In this document: one piece after another, positions 37,350-45,630 of the stretch
How the letters are laid out: each line of letters begins with the position of its first letter
Numbering within the stretch: position 1 is the stretch's first letter
Source: Brevibacterium sp. UMB1308A
GTDB taxonomy: Bacteria; Actinomycetota; Actinomycetes; Actinomycetales; Brevibacteriaceae
Assembly (NCBI RefSeq): GCF_030230605.1
Contig: NZ_JASPDO010000008.1
Span: forward strand, 1-64,000
DNA: 64,000 bases
Direction: 5' to 3'
Program-made: the position numbers and the translations under genes
Notes under the pieces: model-generated
What the model was told of the DNA's origin: nothing
The model's input: the letters and a program-made list of their open reading frames with translations, nothing else
Databases searched by the model: none

Positions 37350-38015
37350 CTAGGCCGCTTGGGCCAACTGGGTCTTGCGCGTAATGGCCCTAATTCCCTG
37401 CGCAGTGAGCTGACATTCCACATCTTCCGCTGTTGCGCCGGGGCCCCACTCGTGTGCGATTTCAGCCAAAGTCCGCAGATACGTTCCGTAGGTTGACGCG
37501 GTCCACGCTGACCGCTGTTTCATCTTTAAAGCCCGCGCAATTCGACCGTCGAGAATCAATGGCATGTTCTCGCTTTCGTACAACGGGTTACGTCGCGAAA
37601 AGTACATGAGCTTAGTGAAATGTGACGGTCCCACGAATGGAATACGCACGTCTGTACTCCATGCCCAGTACGCGTCCTCGGGTTCACATTCGCGTGTGTG
37701 CGTGATCGCCTCGAAAAGCCGTTTAGCGAAATCTTCCGTGGCAAGTGGCTTGCACGCTCGGTAAACGGACCGTGGAGCGTTTCCAGCAGCCCACATGCTC
37801 ACACCGGCGTAGAAATTCAGTGCTGATTGAGGGCCATCAATGTGTGCGCCCAGGTTAAAGAGAGTCCAGCGACTCATGACTTCACTCGCCCCATCGAGAA
37901 TGGGAGGGCGGTCGCCTGTCCAGTATTTGTCCCAGTGAGCTCTGCGCACGGGGGCCGACAGAGACGGTACGTGTGGGATATGTGGACTAAATGTTTGAAT
38001 GAGTTGGGTGTACAT
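37350..38015 (-). CDS. 8-oxoguanine DNA glycosylase OGG-fold-like protein
   Basis: Protein of 221 aa. It resembles the OGG-fold family: an HhH-like helical protein with VGPSHFTKLMYFSRR near residue 128 and PLILDGRIARALKM near 153, the order and spacing seen in that family. The lysine in HFTKLMYF could be the catalytic base, and the aspartate of LILDGRI the family acid, but I cannot confirm activity. It would act on oxidised guanine in DNA or nucleotides. Start ATG behind CAGGAGG. It is a single gene between the nrdR terminator and helD, with an exact palindrome 25 bases upstream, and is the most accessory-looking gene in the window. Confidence 0.55.
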   Translation of the reverse strand: MYTQLIQTFSPHIPHVPSLSAPVRRAHWDKYWTGDRPPILDGASEVMSRWTLFNLGAHIDGPQSALNFYAGVSMWAAGNAPRSVYRACKPLATEDFAKRLFEAITHTRECEPEDAYWAWSTDVRIPFVGPSHFTKLMYFSRRNPLYESENMPLILDGRIARALKMKQRSAWTASTYGTYLRTLAEIAHEWGPGATAEDVECQLTAQGIRAITRKTQLAQAA

Positions 38016-38040
38016 GTTTCCTCCTGTTTTGTGTTGTGTA

Positions 38041-38050
38041 CACGATCGTG
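38041..38050. promoter_or_regulatory. Palindrome CACGATCGTG upstream of the OGG-fold gene
   Basis: A perfect 10-base palindrome, 25 bases before the start codon and just upstream of the ribosome binding site. It may be an operator; no regulator gene is adjacent. Confidence 0.35.
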
Positions 38051-38077
38051 ACAGGAGGCACTGACACAGTTTTGGGT

Positions 38078-40264
38078 TTACAGATACGCGTCTAAGACTG
38101 ACTCATTCGACGTGACAACGGTGAGACGCGAAGTAGCGCGCGTCAACGCAACGTACAACTCACCCACGCCCTTCTGCGATTGCGCAATAAATGCAGGCTC
38201 AAAAATCACAACGTTGTCGAACTCGAGACCCTTGGCTCCAAAGGGGGTGAGAACCGCAACCGTACGGTCGATTCCAGCAGGCCCAACCCCGTAGTCAAGT
38301 CCAGTGCTGGTCAGTGTAGCTTCAATGATTTCGCGGTGCTCAACTGCCGTTATCACCGCGCACGTGCCGCCTAAATCTTGCTCGCCCAGTACTGAAGCCA
38401 AGCGGTTTGCAGACTCAGAGACAGACGACGTCCGGACGACCTCGGGATCGTGGGTGCCCTCCCTGACCGGAGTGGGAACAGTAAGCGTGGGGAAGTGGTC
38501 CATGAGAAGCTGATTGGCAATCGACATGATGCGCCCCGGTGTGCGGTACGAAACCGTGAGCTCTTGCGCGTCAAAGGAGTCGACGTGCGGGGACAACATG
38601 GTGTTCCACGTGCGGTCTGAGTCCACTACCGAAGCCTGCGCAAGGTCGCCCACAAGCGTGGCTGACTTGGACGGCACCCGGTTAAACAGAAGTCGTAACT
38701 GCATGGGGGTGAGCTCTTGCGCCTCATCGACGATCAGGTGGCCATATGTCCACTCGAGGTCCTCGCTGGCCCGTTCGGCCAAGGTCTGAGCCGAACTCTC
38801 ATCCGCATACCGCTGAGCCAACTGCTCGGCAGAAATGAGATCACCCGTTCCCGTCATCTCAAGGACACGTTCGGCATATTCGACTTCGTGCGACCCAGCC
38901 TGCGTCTGGCCAGGTGCGGTACCCAACAGTTCAGCCAACTCGTCCAAAAGGGGGACGTCCTCAATCGTGATCTCTGAGCCCGCAGGACGACGCAAGCGCG
39001 CCATCTCTTCGAAACTCAGAATGTTGTCGGCCGCCGCCACCAGCTTGTGCGGTTTCGAAAACAGGGCGTCCAGGACACCTCGGGGAGTCAGCGGAAGCCA
39101 GTGCGTATTGATCGCAACACGCGCGTCGCGGGAGCGCCGCACATCGTCAACGACCTCGGCGATCTGATCTTCGGAGGCGCCCCCTTCACCGTTTTCCACG
39201 ATTCGCTGCGCCAGGGCGTTCATCAAAGTGGTTGCAAAAACTTCGCGGGCACGGTTGTGCTTATACCCTGACCGGCGTGCCCGTTCGCGTGCGGTCTTGA
39301 CCATGTCGCGGGTGAGTGTGACCTGCCGTAGCCCCACGTTCAACTCGATGTCTGAGGCCGGGATTCGCTGGTAGTTGCGTACCGCTCGGGACAGCACCTT
39401 GACCATGCGTAGGTCGCCTTTGACCGCCGAGGTTGCAAAAGAGTCCCGGAGCGTCGTGTCGATCCCTGGGAACAGTTGGCCCGGAGTTAACAGGACAGCA
39501 CCGGTTTCGCCCAGGCTTGGCAGGACCTTTTCAATGTATTTGAGGAACACCGGCGACGGTCCAACGATGAGTACCCCCGACTGCGCAATTTTGGTGCGGT
39601 GCTTATACAGAAGATATGCCGCGCGGTGGAGGGCAACAGCGGTTTTTCCAGTTCCAGGTCCACCTTGAACGACCACGACACCAGACAGCGGCTTGCGAAT
39701 AATCGCGTCTTGTTCTGCCTGAATCGTTTCGACAATATTTGACATGCGACCCGTACGGTGCGCGTCGAGTGAGGCGATCAACGCGCCTTCGCCGCGCAAG
39801 TGCTTGCGCTTGTCGGAGTCTAGATCGCTCAGGCTCAGGACATCGTCTTCAATAGCCACAACTTCACGCCCGCGCGTTGTGAGATGGCGCCTGAGAACAA
39901 GGTTTTCTGGTTGAGCTGCAGTTGCGCGATAAAACGGTTCGCTGGCAGGTGCTCGCCAGTCCATGAGCAACTGAGACCGGTCCTGGTCACTGATGCCGAT
40001 CCGCCCAATGTACGTGGTGGTGCCGTCGCGGTCGTCAATGCGACCAAAGCACAGGCCTTCTTCCGCGCTGTTGAGGCGAATGAGCTGGTCTTCGTAGACC
40101 GTGGCAAAAGCGTCGCGCTCAGACCGGTTCTGGTGGTGGTTTCCCACGTGGGTGAGCCGTACATTTTGGAGTTTTTGAGTGGTTTCGGTACGGAGCTCGT
40201 CTAGCCTCGTGTAGACCGCATCGACGTGTTGCTGCTCGATGGAAATTTCGTTCAAATCGTTCAC
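38078..40264 (-). CDS. helD: HelD-type RNA polymerase-associated UvrD-like helicase
   Basis: Superfamily 1 ATPase of about 728 aa. It has an N-terminal coiled coil (about 10-45) and then the HelD-type insert with IGRIGISD and LLMDWRAPASEPFYRAT. Walker A is VVVQGGPGTGKTAVALHRAAYLLY. A middle domain is followed by HLIVDEAQELTPMQLRLL (Walker B) and the C-terminal GAKGLEFDNVV and LYVALTRAT motifs. Actinobacterial HelD/HelR proteins free stalled RNA polymerase and can give rifamycin tolerance. I take the GTG at 40264, which has GAAAGG 6 bases upstream; an ATG at 40282 lies inside a perfect inverted repeat and has no good ribosome binding site. Confidence 0.88.
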   Translation of the reverse strand: MNDLNEISIEQQHVDAVYTRLDELRTETTQKLQNVRLTHVGNHHQNRSERDAFATVYEDQLIRLNSAEEGLCFGRIDDRDGTTTYIGRIGISDQDRSQLLMDWRAPASEPFYRATAAQPENLVLRRHLTTRGREVVAIEDDVLSLSDLDSDKRKHLRGEGALIASLDAHRTGRMSNIVETIQAEQDAIIRKPLSGVVVVQGGPGTGKTAVALHRAAYLLYKHRTKIAQSGVLIVGPSPVFLKYIEKVLPSLGETGAVLLTPGQLFPGIDTTLRDSFATSAVKGDLRMVKVLSRAVRNYQRIPASDIELNVGLRQVTLTRDMVKTARERARRSGYKHNRAREVFATTLMNALAQRIVENGEGGASEDQIAEVVDDVRRSRDARVAINTHWLPLTPRGVLDALFSKPHKLVAAADNILSFEEMARLRRPAGSEITIEDVPLLDELAELLGTAPGQTQAGSHEVEYAERVLEMTGTGDLISAEQLAQRYADESSAQTLAERASEDLEWTYGHLIVDEAQELTPMQLRLLFNRVPSKSATLVGDLAQASVVDSDRTWNTMLSPHVDSFDAQELTVSYRTPGRIMSIANQLLMDHFPTLTVPTPVREGTHDPEVVRTSSVSESANRLASVLGEQDLGGTCAVITAVEHREIIEATLTSTGLDYGVGPAGIDRTVAVLTPFGAKGLEFDNVVIFEPAFIAQSQKGVGELYVALTRATSRLTVVTSNESVLDAYL

Positions 40265-40273
40265 CCTGTACCT

Positions 40274-40297
40274 TTCCGGCATTCAATTATGCCGGAA
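40274..40297 (-). promoter_or_regulatory. Perfect 9-base inverted repeat at the helD start
   Basis: TTCCGGCAT (40274-40282), spacer TCAATT, ATGCCGGAA (40289-40297). The helD-proximal arm overlaps the Shine-Dalgarno sequence of helD (complement of 40271-40276). It could be an operator or, in the mRNA, a hairpin limiting ribosome access. On the same strand GGAAT (40322-40318) and GTT (40298-40296), 19 bases apart, resemble a sigma-R-type promoter, which would put the transcription start inside the repeat. Confidence 0.55.
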
Positions 40298-40355
40298 CCG
40301 AACGACCTTGGCGTCGAATTCCATGTGAATTTTGGTGTGTGCGCAGTGAGTTAAA

Positions 40356-41114
40356 TCATGCTTTGGTAATTGTCGCCGGAGCGGGCCCTGTTCGCAGGGT
40401 GGCGGCGAGTCTCGTCTTATCGAGGGCACTTGCAGATGCCAATGCCGCGATGACCACGTTTTCACGTTGCCCCCGTGTTCGTCCGCTGGCGTGGATGACG
40501 TAGACCTGCGCGAACTGGGAAGAGATTGCGTTGATCTCTTGGCGAGCGTGGCCGGGGGTTCCTGCGATATTGAACAACGCCAGGCCTCCTGGTTTAAGGG
40601 CTGAGGCGGTGTGGGCAAAGTAATCGTGGGTTGTGAGTGCCTGGGGAGTGGTGTCTTCTGCGAACGCGTCGCGTACGACGATGTTGATGCTGCCGGGTGC
40701 GAACGTTTGGATTTCGCGTGCCCCGTCTCCCACCCGTAGAGCAAGCGCGGGGGAGCGAGGAAGATCGAACCACTCACGGACATATTCCATGAGAAGCGCG
40801 TCGACGTCGATGGCTGTCTGGCGGGACCGCGGGTGGGTGGCATGCAAGCGCCGTGCTAGAGAACATCCGGCAGCTCCAATATGGACAGCTCTGACCGAGG
40901 TTCCGGGTGGGAACACGTGGTCAATTGTGGTTGCCATCCAGTGGAGGTATGGAAAATCTAAGCGGGTTGGTTCGCCGACCGTGATCGACGAACTGGGTAC
41001 GGAGTTGACGTAGAGGACCCACGAGTTGGGGTCACCCGGAATGTTTTCCTTGCGCGCAGTTCCTGTGGATATCTCGACCTCGATGCTGGTGTCTTGTGCC
41101 CGTTTCCGTCCCAT
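40356..41114 (-). CDS. Spermidine synthase-like methyltransferase-fold protein
   Basis: Protein of about 252 aa with the Rossmann core of the spermidine synthase family: a glycine loop VHIGAAGCSLARRL near residue 80, an acidic end of strand two (TAIDVDALLMEYVREWF) and INIVVRDAFAEDTTP. It lacks the N-terminal tetramerisation domain and the full polyamine-site motif of true SpeE proteins, so polyamine synthesis is doubtful. I prefer the ATG at 41114; a TTG three codons upstream is possible. TACACT lies 8 bases before this ATG. The gene has its own transcript and no obvious functional partner nearby. Confidence 0.65.
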   Translation of the reverse strand: MGRKRAQDTSIEVEISTGTARKENIPGDPNSWVLYVNSVPSSSITVGEPTRLDFPYLHWMATTIDHVFPPGTSVRAVHIGAAGCSLARRLHATHPRSRQTAIDVDALLMEYVREWFDLPRSPALALRVGDGAREIQTFAPGSINIVVRDAFAEDTTPQALTTHDYFAHTASALKPGGLALFNIAGTPGHARQEINAISSQFAQVYVIHASGRTRGQRENVVIAALASASALDKTRLAATLRTGPAPATITKA

Positions 41115-41281
41115 AAGGCCCAAGTGTAATTGTCTTCCCCTGTCACAGCGGTGATGTTAGGGGTACGGGGATGTGCACATTCACTGTGTTGCAGTGGTCC
41201 GCAGCTGTGGAGAATACGCCTTTTTCCACAGGGCGAAACGAGTGGGTTACGGGTCAAGCGGATGAGCATGACAGTGAAGTC

Positions 41282-42364
41282 ATGGAAACAATAAACATCA
41301 GCACACCAGTCGATATTGTTCATCTCGTCAACATGGCCATGGGGCATGTCCCGCCCGATTCGCTCGTTTTTGTTCTGAAACGAAACGCAACAGGTGTGGG
41401 GGCTCTCAGCGGAAGCGTACGTGTCAATTTCGATATGAGAGCCGTCCGCAGGTTCAGCGACGACCTCGCTGAACAAATAGCGCAGGTGGTTCGTCGTTTC
41501 GAGCCGTGTGAAGTGGTTCTCCCCGTTTTTTCGTGTGATGAAATCGCCAGAGCTCTTGGACATGCAGGAGAAGAAAAGAACAGCCGGGATGTTCACGCAC
41601 TTGTGCATGCGTGGATTGCGATCAAACGTGAACTGCTCAAAGTTGGTGTGAGATCAATTCCTCCAGTGTGGACAGGCCACAATAAATGTGGATGGATCCT
41701 CGATCCGGAAGAATGCGTACCTGTCCCGAACGTAGAAACCACAACAAACCTGCCACCGTTGTCCGCACTCCCACACGCCAGGGACCACGTGCGTAAGCAA
41801 CTAGAAAATTGCACCGGTGATAAACGGAGTGATCTCGAAGCGCTCATTAGGGATGCGAGTAAGCTTTGCTCCTTTGCTCTTTCAGAAGCTACCCCGTCCG
41901 ATTGGGACAGTATCCACGTGAGCCCTGGGGCGGTCCGAGCGATCGAGACGTTGAGCGATAACGGCGTTGGCAGAGACGCTCTTATCACTCTGTTTTCTGC
42001 ACGGCACCCTAGCTTTAGACCCGATGTAGTGGGGCACTTGAGTCCAGAAGAATTTCTGGAAACAATTTTGGAAATCCTAGAAGGGGACATGGAGCAGCAT
42101 CTTGCTGGAATGGACGCGATCCGACCTCACATGCCATACACATACTCCGTCCTCATGTATCTCAAACTCATTGCAGTCCACGCATCTGATGAGTACTTTA
42201 GTGAACTCTTGGGCGTAATCGCCTGGTTCGAATGGGTCGCCGGACACAACTCCTACGCGCATCATTTCGCACGGTCAGCGCTCGCTGTGGACTCGGCCAA
42301 TAGTTTCGCTGGCACTGTTGAAGCGTTTGTGGAACGCGGGATCACCGCTGTGTGGACGCGCTGA
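41282..42364 (+). CDS. DUF4192 family protein
   Basis: Protein of 360 aa with the DUF4192 layout: an N-terminal STPVDIVHLVNMAMGHVPPDSLVFVL, in which the family usually has a LLGFxPxxSLV form, then the central CGWILDPEECVPVPN near residue 135, and helical repeats to the end. Function unknown; the family commonly neighbours the principal sigma factor gene in Micrococcales, as it does here. The ATG at 41282 fits the family start, while an open frame reaches 41171; no strong ribosome binding site decides this. Confidence 0.75.
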   Translation: METINISTPVDIVHLVNMAMGHVPPDSLVFVLKRNATGVGALSGSVRVNFDMRAVRRFSDDLAEQIAQVVRRFEPCEVVLPVFSCDEIARALGHAGEEKNSRDVHALVHAWIAIKRELLKVGVRSIPPVWTGHNKCGWILDPEECVPVPNVETTTNLPPLSALPHARDHVRKQLENCTGDKRSDLEALIRDASKLCSFALSEATPSDWDSIHVSPGAVRAIETLSDNGVGRDALITLFSARHPSFRPDVVGHLSPEEFLETILEILEGDMEQHLAGMDAIRPHMPYTYSVLMYLKLIAVHASDEYFSELLGVIAWFEWVAGHNSYAHHFARSALAVDSANSFAGTVEAFVERGITAVWTR

Positions 42365-42376
42365 TTTCACTTGCCG

Positions 42377-42402
42377 GGAATATCGTGCGAAAATTGGGTG
42401 TT
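42377..42402 (+). promoter_or_regulatory. Sigma-R/sigma-H-type promoter upstream of the principal sigma gene
   Basis: GGAAT (42377-42381), exactly 18 bases, then GTT (42400-42402). This matches the consensus GGAAT-N18-GTT of the thiol-stress sigma factor SigR of Streptomyces, close to SigH of mycobacteria. It lies about 70 bases upstream of the sigA start codon. In Streptomyces hrdB, the homologous gene, has a SigR-dependent promoter, so the arrangement would be conserved in principle. Confidence 0.55.
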
Positions 42403-42478
42403 GACCCAGTTGTATCCGCGAGGATTTGACTTGGGTCTTAGTACTGCCCGCGTGGCAACTTAGGTGAAAGGTGACTTC

Positions 42479-43942
42479 GTGCCAGCTGTTGAGAAAGAGA
42501 AGCAAGCCTCTACTACTGCAAAGAAGAAGGCAACAACATCTAAAGCCTCTACCACCGCAAAGAAGGCTACGTCGACATCTAAGTCAACAGCTTCCAAGAC
42601 AACGGGCACAAAGAAGACTGCCACCACGGCGAAAAAGACTTCCTCGACTGCAAAAACTTCCACCGCCAAGAAGACGGCTTCCACAGCTGCTAAGAAGAGT
42701 ACGACTACTGCTAAGAAGTCCACTGTTGCTCCAAAGAAGACTACAACTGCAGCTAAATCAGCAGCTACCGCTAAGCGTGCGGCCAAGGCAACTGCAGCCA
42801 AAGAAGCCGCTAAGAAGACGGCCACCAGACAGAAGGCCCAGGACGCAGAAGACGTTGAGAACGACAAGGTCGAAACCGACGAGGTGGAAGAACTCGCCAC
42901 AACCGACGAATCGACTGAAACTCGTAACTCTCAAGAAGAGGAAAAGGACGCCCAGATTAAGGAAGCCGGAGGCTTCGTGGTGTCCGATGCCGACGACGAG
43001 GACCAGCCTGCACAGCAGGTTGCGACTGCCGGCGCGACCGCTGACCCGGTGAAGGACTACCTCAAGCAGATCGGTAAGGTCGCACTGCTTAACGCTGCCG
43101 AAGAAGTCGACCTAGCAAAGCGTATTGAGGCCGGAATGTATGCCGAACACCTTGTCGACGAAGGCAAGGTTACGGATGCGCGGGACCTGCGCGATTACAA
43201 GTGGATTATTCACGACGGGCGGATTGCTAAGAACCACTTGCTCGAAGCTAACCTTCGACTCGTGGTGTCGCTCGCAAAGCGCTACACGGGTCGTGGGATG
43301 TTGTTCTTGGACCTGATTCAGGAAGGTAACTTGGGTCTGATTCGTGCGGTCGAAAAGTTCGACTACACCAAGGGCTTTAAGTTCTCCACGTATGCAACCT
43401 GGTGGATCCGCCAGGCAATTACCCGCGCTATGGCCGACCAGGCACGTACCATTCGTATTCCTGTTCACATGGTGGAAGTCATCAACAAGCTCGCTCGTGT
43501 GCAGCGCCAGATGCTTCAAGACTTGGGCCGTGAACCCACACCGGAAGAACTCGCTAAAGAACTCGACATGACACCCGAACGTGTCGTCGAAGTCCAGAAG
43601 TATGGACGTGAACCGATTTCTCTGCACACCCCGCTGGGTGAGGACGGAGACTCGGAATTCGGTGACCTCATTGAAGACTCAGAAGCTGTAGTGCCCGCTG
43701 ACTCCGTCAGCTTCACTTTGCTCCAGGAACAGCTCCACTCGGTTCTCGACACCTTGTCAGAGCGCGAAGCTGGTGTGGTTTCGATGCGCTTTGGGCTCAA
43801 TGATGGTCAGCCCAAGACTCTTGACGAGATCGGCAAAGTCTACGGTGTGACCCGTGAGCGTATCCGCCAGATCGAATCAAAGACGATGGCTAAGCTCCGC
43901 CACCCGTCGCGTTCCCAGGTACTCCGCGACTACCTCGACTGA
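42479..43942 (+). CDS. sigA: Principal RNA polymerase sigma factor (RpoD/HrdB/SigA)
   Basis: Sigma-70 family group 1 factor of 487 aa. The first 110 or so residues are a Lys/Ala/Thr/Ser-rich low-complexity tail of AKKT-like units, followed by an acidic stretch. Region 1.2 begins [16 protein letters not shown], region 2 has [20 protein letters not shown] and [12 protein letters not shown], region 3 follows, and region 4 ends with [20 protein letters not shown] start at GTG 42479 because GAAAGGTG (42466-42473) lies just upstream; a GTG at 42464 would add five residues. A nine-base inverted repeat spans its stop codon. Convergent with the glyoxalase-like gene. Confidence 0.96.
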   Translation: MPAVEKEKQASTTAKKKATTSKASTTAKKATSTSKSTASKTTGTKKTATTAKKTSSTAKTSTAKKTASTAAKKSTTTAKKSTVAPKKTTTAAKSAATAKRAAKATAAKEAAKKTATRQKAQDAEDVENDKVETDEVEELATTDESTETRNSQEEEKDAQIKEAGGFVVSDADDEDQPAQQVATAGATADPVKDYLKQIGKVALLNAAEEVDLAKRIEAGMYAEHLVDEGKVTDARDLRDYKWIIHDGRIAKNHLLEANLRLVVSLAKRYTGRGMLFLDLIQEGNLGLIRAVEKFDYTKGFKFSTYATWWIRQAITRAMADQARTIRIPVHMVEVINKLARVQRQMLQDLGREPTPEELAKELDMTPERVVEVQKYGREPISLHTPLGEDGDSEFGDLIEDSEAVVPADSVSFTLLQEQLHSVLDTLSEREAGVVSMRFGLNDGQPKTLDEIGKVYGVTRERIRQIESKTMAKLRHPSRSQVLRDYLD

Positions 43943-43954
43943 TATTCGAGGTAG
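43930..43954. terminator. Inverted repeat at the sigA stop codon
   Basis: CTACCTCGA (43930-43938) and TCGAGGTAG (43946-43954) form a perfect 9-base stem with a 7-base loop containing the stop codon. No T-run follows on either strand, so it may be a transcript-end or stability hairpin between the converging genes rather than a classic terminator. Confidence 0.4.
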
Positions 43955-43970
43955 CCGCGCCCCACGCAGG

Positions 43971-44714
43971 TCAGCGAGTTGTGCTCACAATCGCAATAGC
44001 GGCATTGTGGCAGTCGATGATCTGCGCGACGCGACCCAAGTGCGTGTCAACGGGCTTCGACAAAATAGCGCCACCGTGTTCCTGAGCACGCTCAAGTGTT
44101 GCATCTACGTCACTGACGCGCACATATATTTTCCAGTGCGCAGGAATTGACAGCTCAGAGATGTCAACCATCCCTGCTACGGGGGAGTCCCCAGCAGAAA
44201 AGGTGGTGTACTCGTCTGCGCTGGACTGGACGTCCCAGCCGAAAACAGTGGTGTAAAAGTCTGCGACTCCGGTGTCGGTGGTGTGCAGTTCAAACCATGC
44301 CGGGGCACCCACGGCGTCTGTGAGCGAGAACCCGCGGTCATCGTCATACGCCAATACGCCAAACCCGGTTTGGGCTGCGTCGGCAACGAGAGCAACCGAA
44401 GCATTGTCGTCAAAGTTGGGGATCGCCATGAGCGCCTGTCCCTCGTTTTCAGCGATTTCCTGCAGGAATCCTTCAAAATCTGGGACATGGAAATACAGCG
44501 ACCAGAACCCCGGCTGACCCTGGGGCGCCTCGGTGGGTTGTTGACTGATACCCGCAACTGACGCACCGTTTACGACGGCGCGTGTTCCGATTCCCATGGG
44601 GCCCACGCCGTCAAAATCCCAGCCAAAAACGGCGGAATAGAACGACTGCGATTCTTCAACGTTTGGAGAGCTCAGCTCAATCCAACAAGGGGTTACAGGC
44701 TTGTTCTCAGTCAC
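43971..44714 (-). CDS. Tandem VOC (glyoxalase/bleomycin resistance-like) protein
   Basis: Protein of 247 aa made of two vicinal-oxygen-chelate modules. The first starts PCWIELSSPNVEESQSFY with FGWDFDGVG, the second starts PAWFELHTTDTGVADFYTTV with FGWDVQSS. Each ends in a DxxATLERAQEHGG-like or GFLQEIAENEG segment. Such tandem proteins resemble the hydroxylase-like CFP32 type of actinobacteria; the substrate is unknown. The GTG start overlaps the stop of the upstream amidase gene as GTGA, so the two form an operon. Confidence 0.85.
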   Translation of the reverse strand: MTENKPVTPCWIELSSPNVEESQSFYSAVFGWDFDGVGPMGIGTRAVVNGASVAGISQQPTEAPQGQPGFWSLYFHVPDFEGFLQEIAENEGQALMAIPNFDDNASVALVADAAQTGFGVLAYDDDRGFSLTDAVGAPAWFELHTTDTGVADFYTTVFGWDVQSSADEYTTFSAGDSPVAGMVDISELSIPAHWKIYVRVSDVDATLERAQEHGGAILSKPVDTHLGRVAQIIDCHNAAIAIVSTTR

Positions 44715-45559
44715 AGCCCCATTGTTGCATAGGACGCAAACGCGTCAATGCCATCGACTAAAGCGCGCGCGTATGCGTCAGGGTCCTTTTGCATGCGTTC
44801 GGCTTCTTTAGGGTTGCGCATTTCGCCACATTCAACGATGACGGCAGGGACTGACGCATGGTTTAAGCCAGCTAAGTCGGTGCGCTCCACCATGCCGTCT
44901 TTGCCGTATCCGGCGCGGTTGATAGGGAAGTCGTGATCCTTAAACCCCCGCACAATTGCTTCTGCCAGCTTGGTGGACTCTTCCACCTTTTCGCCCGGAG
45001 CCAGGATGACTCCGAATCCGCGAATCGACGAGTCTGTTGAGCCGTTGGCGTGAATGCTGACCAAGAAGTCGGCTTCGTCAGCGAACTTCCCGCGTTCATC
45101 CACACAGGGTCCGACCCCGTCATTGGAGTCGCGTGACATGATGACGCGAGCGCCACGCTTTTCGAGTTCGTCACGCACCTTTGTTGCGACGTTCCAGTTG
45201 AATTCGTGCTCAGGAAAGCCATCGTCGGTTGCTGTGCCCGTGGTGTTGCACGCCTTTTTCCCACCGCGCCCGTCCGGCACCTTTTTGTTAATGCGGGAAA
45301 GGTGTGACGCGTTGCCACCGTTATGGCCAGGGTCTAATGCAATGGTCACGCCGTCGAGAGAGTTGGCCGGTTTGTCGGTGCTGTCTGACTCGTCAGGTTT
45401 GCGTTGAGGAGTTTCCGACGCCGAGGTGTCCCCGGGATTATGCTCGTGCGTAATGGGCTCCGGTTCGACGGTGGTGCGGGGCTGCGCCGTCTGGGTGCCC
45501 CCACAGCCACCCAGAAGGACCATAACTGCACACGCGTATAGCGCAATTGCGTGTTTCAC
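44711..45559 (-). CDS. Lipoprotein N-acetylmuramoyl-L-alanine amidase (Amidase_3)
   Basis: Zinc amidase of 282 aa that cuts the bond between MurNAc and the stem peptide. Zinc and catalytic residues are visible in LDPGHNGG, FPEHEFNWNVA, VSIHANGS and VIVECGEMRN, in the family order. I chose the GTG at 45559: it gives the signal MKHAIALYACAVMVLLGGC with a lipobox cysteine at residue 19, and on this strand TAGACT ends 7 bases before it, fitting a leaderless start. Longer frames overlap the divergent topoisomerase gene. A linker of about 60 polar residues separates the lipid anchor from the catalytic domain. Confidence 0.88.
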   Translation of the reverse strand: MKHAIALYACAVMVLLGGCGGTQTAQPRTTVEPEPITHEHNPGDTSASETPQRKPDESDSTDKPANSLDGVTIALDPGHNGGNASHLSRINKKVPDGRGGKKACNTTGTATDDGFPEHEFNWNVATKVRDELEKRGARVIMSRDSNDGVGPCVDERGKFADEADFLVSIHANGSTDSSIRGFGVILAPGEKVEESTKLAEAIVRGFKDHDFPINRAGYGKDGMVERTDLAGLNHASVPAVIVECGEMRNPKEAERMQKDPDAYARALVDGIDAFASYATMGL

Positions 45560-45566
45560 ATATGTC

Positions 45567-45572
45567 AGTCTA
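45567..45572 (-). promoter_or_regulatory. -10 element of the amidase gene, probably leaderless
   Basis: TAGACT on the minus strand, 7 bases before the GTG start. It is divergent from, and 46 bases away from, the same hexamer used by the topoisomerase gene. Confidence 0.45.
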
Positions 45573-45618
45573 CTCGACACAAGCCCCGTGAATCCAAGGT
45601 TTTGCGCCGGCTTCGGCC

Positions 45619-45624
45619 TAGACT
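45619..45624 (+). promoter_or_regulatory. -10 element of the topoisomerase IV gene, probably leaderless
   Basis: TAGACT followed by exactly 6 bases and the GTG start at 45631; no Shine-Dalgarno sequence. Confidence 0.5.
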
Positions 45625-45630
45625 GGGACG

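Noticed and set aside
37350..42364. A defence or genomic island around the OGG-fold gene
   Set aside because: HelD, the spermidine-synthase-like protein and DUF4192 are ordinary actinobacterial genes, base composition looks like the surroundings, and there is no integrase, tRNA or flanking repeat.
42479..42900. Long open frames on both strands across the sigma factor N-terminus
   Set aside because: They result from the AAG/GCT/ACT repeat composition of the Lys/Ala/Thr tail; they lack ribosome binding sites and family similarity.
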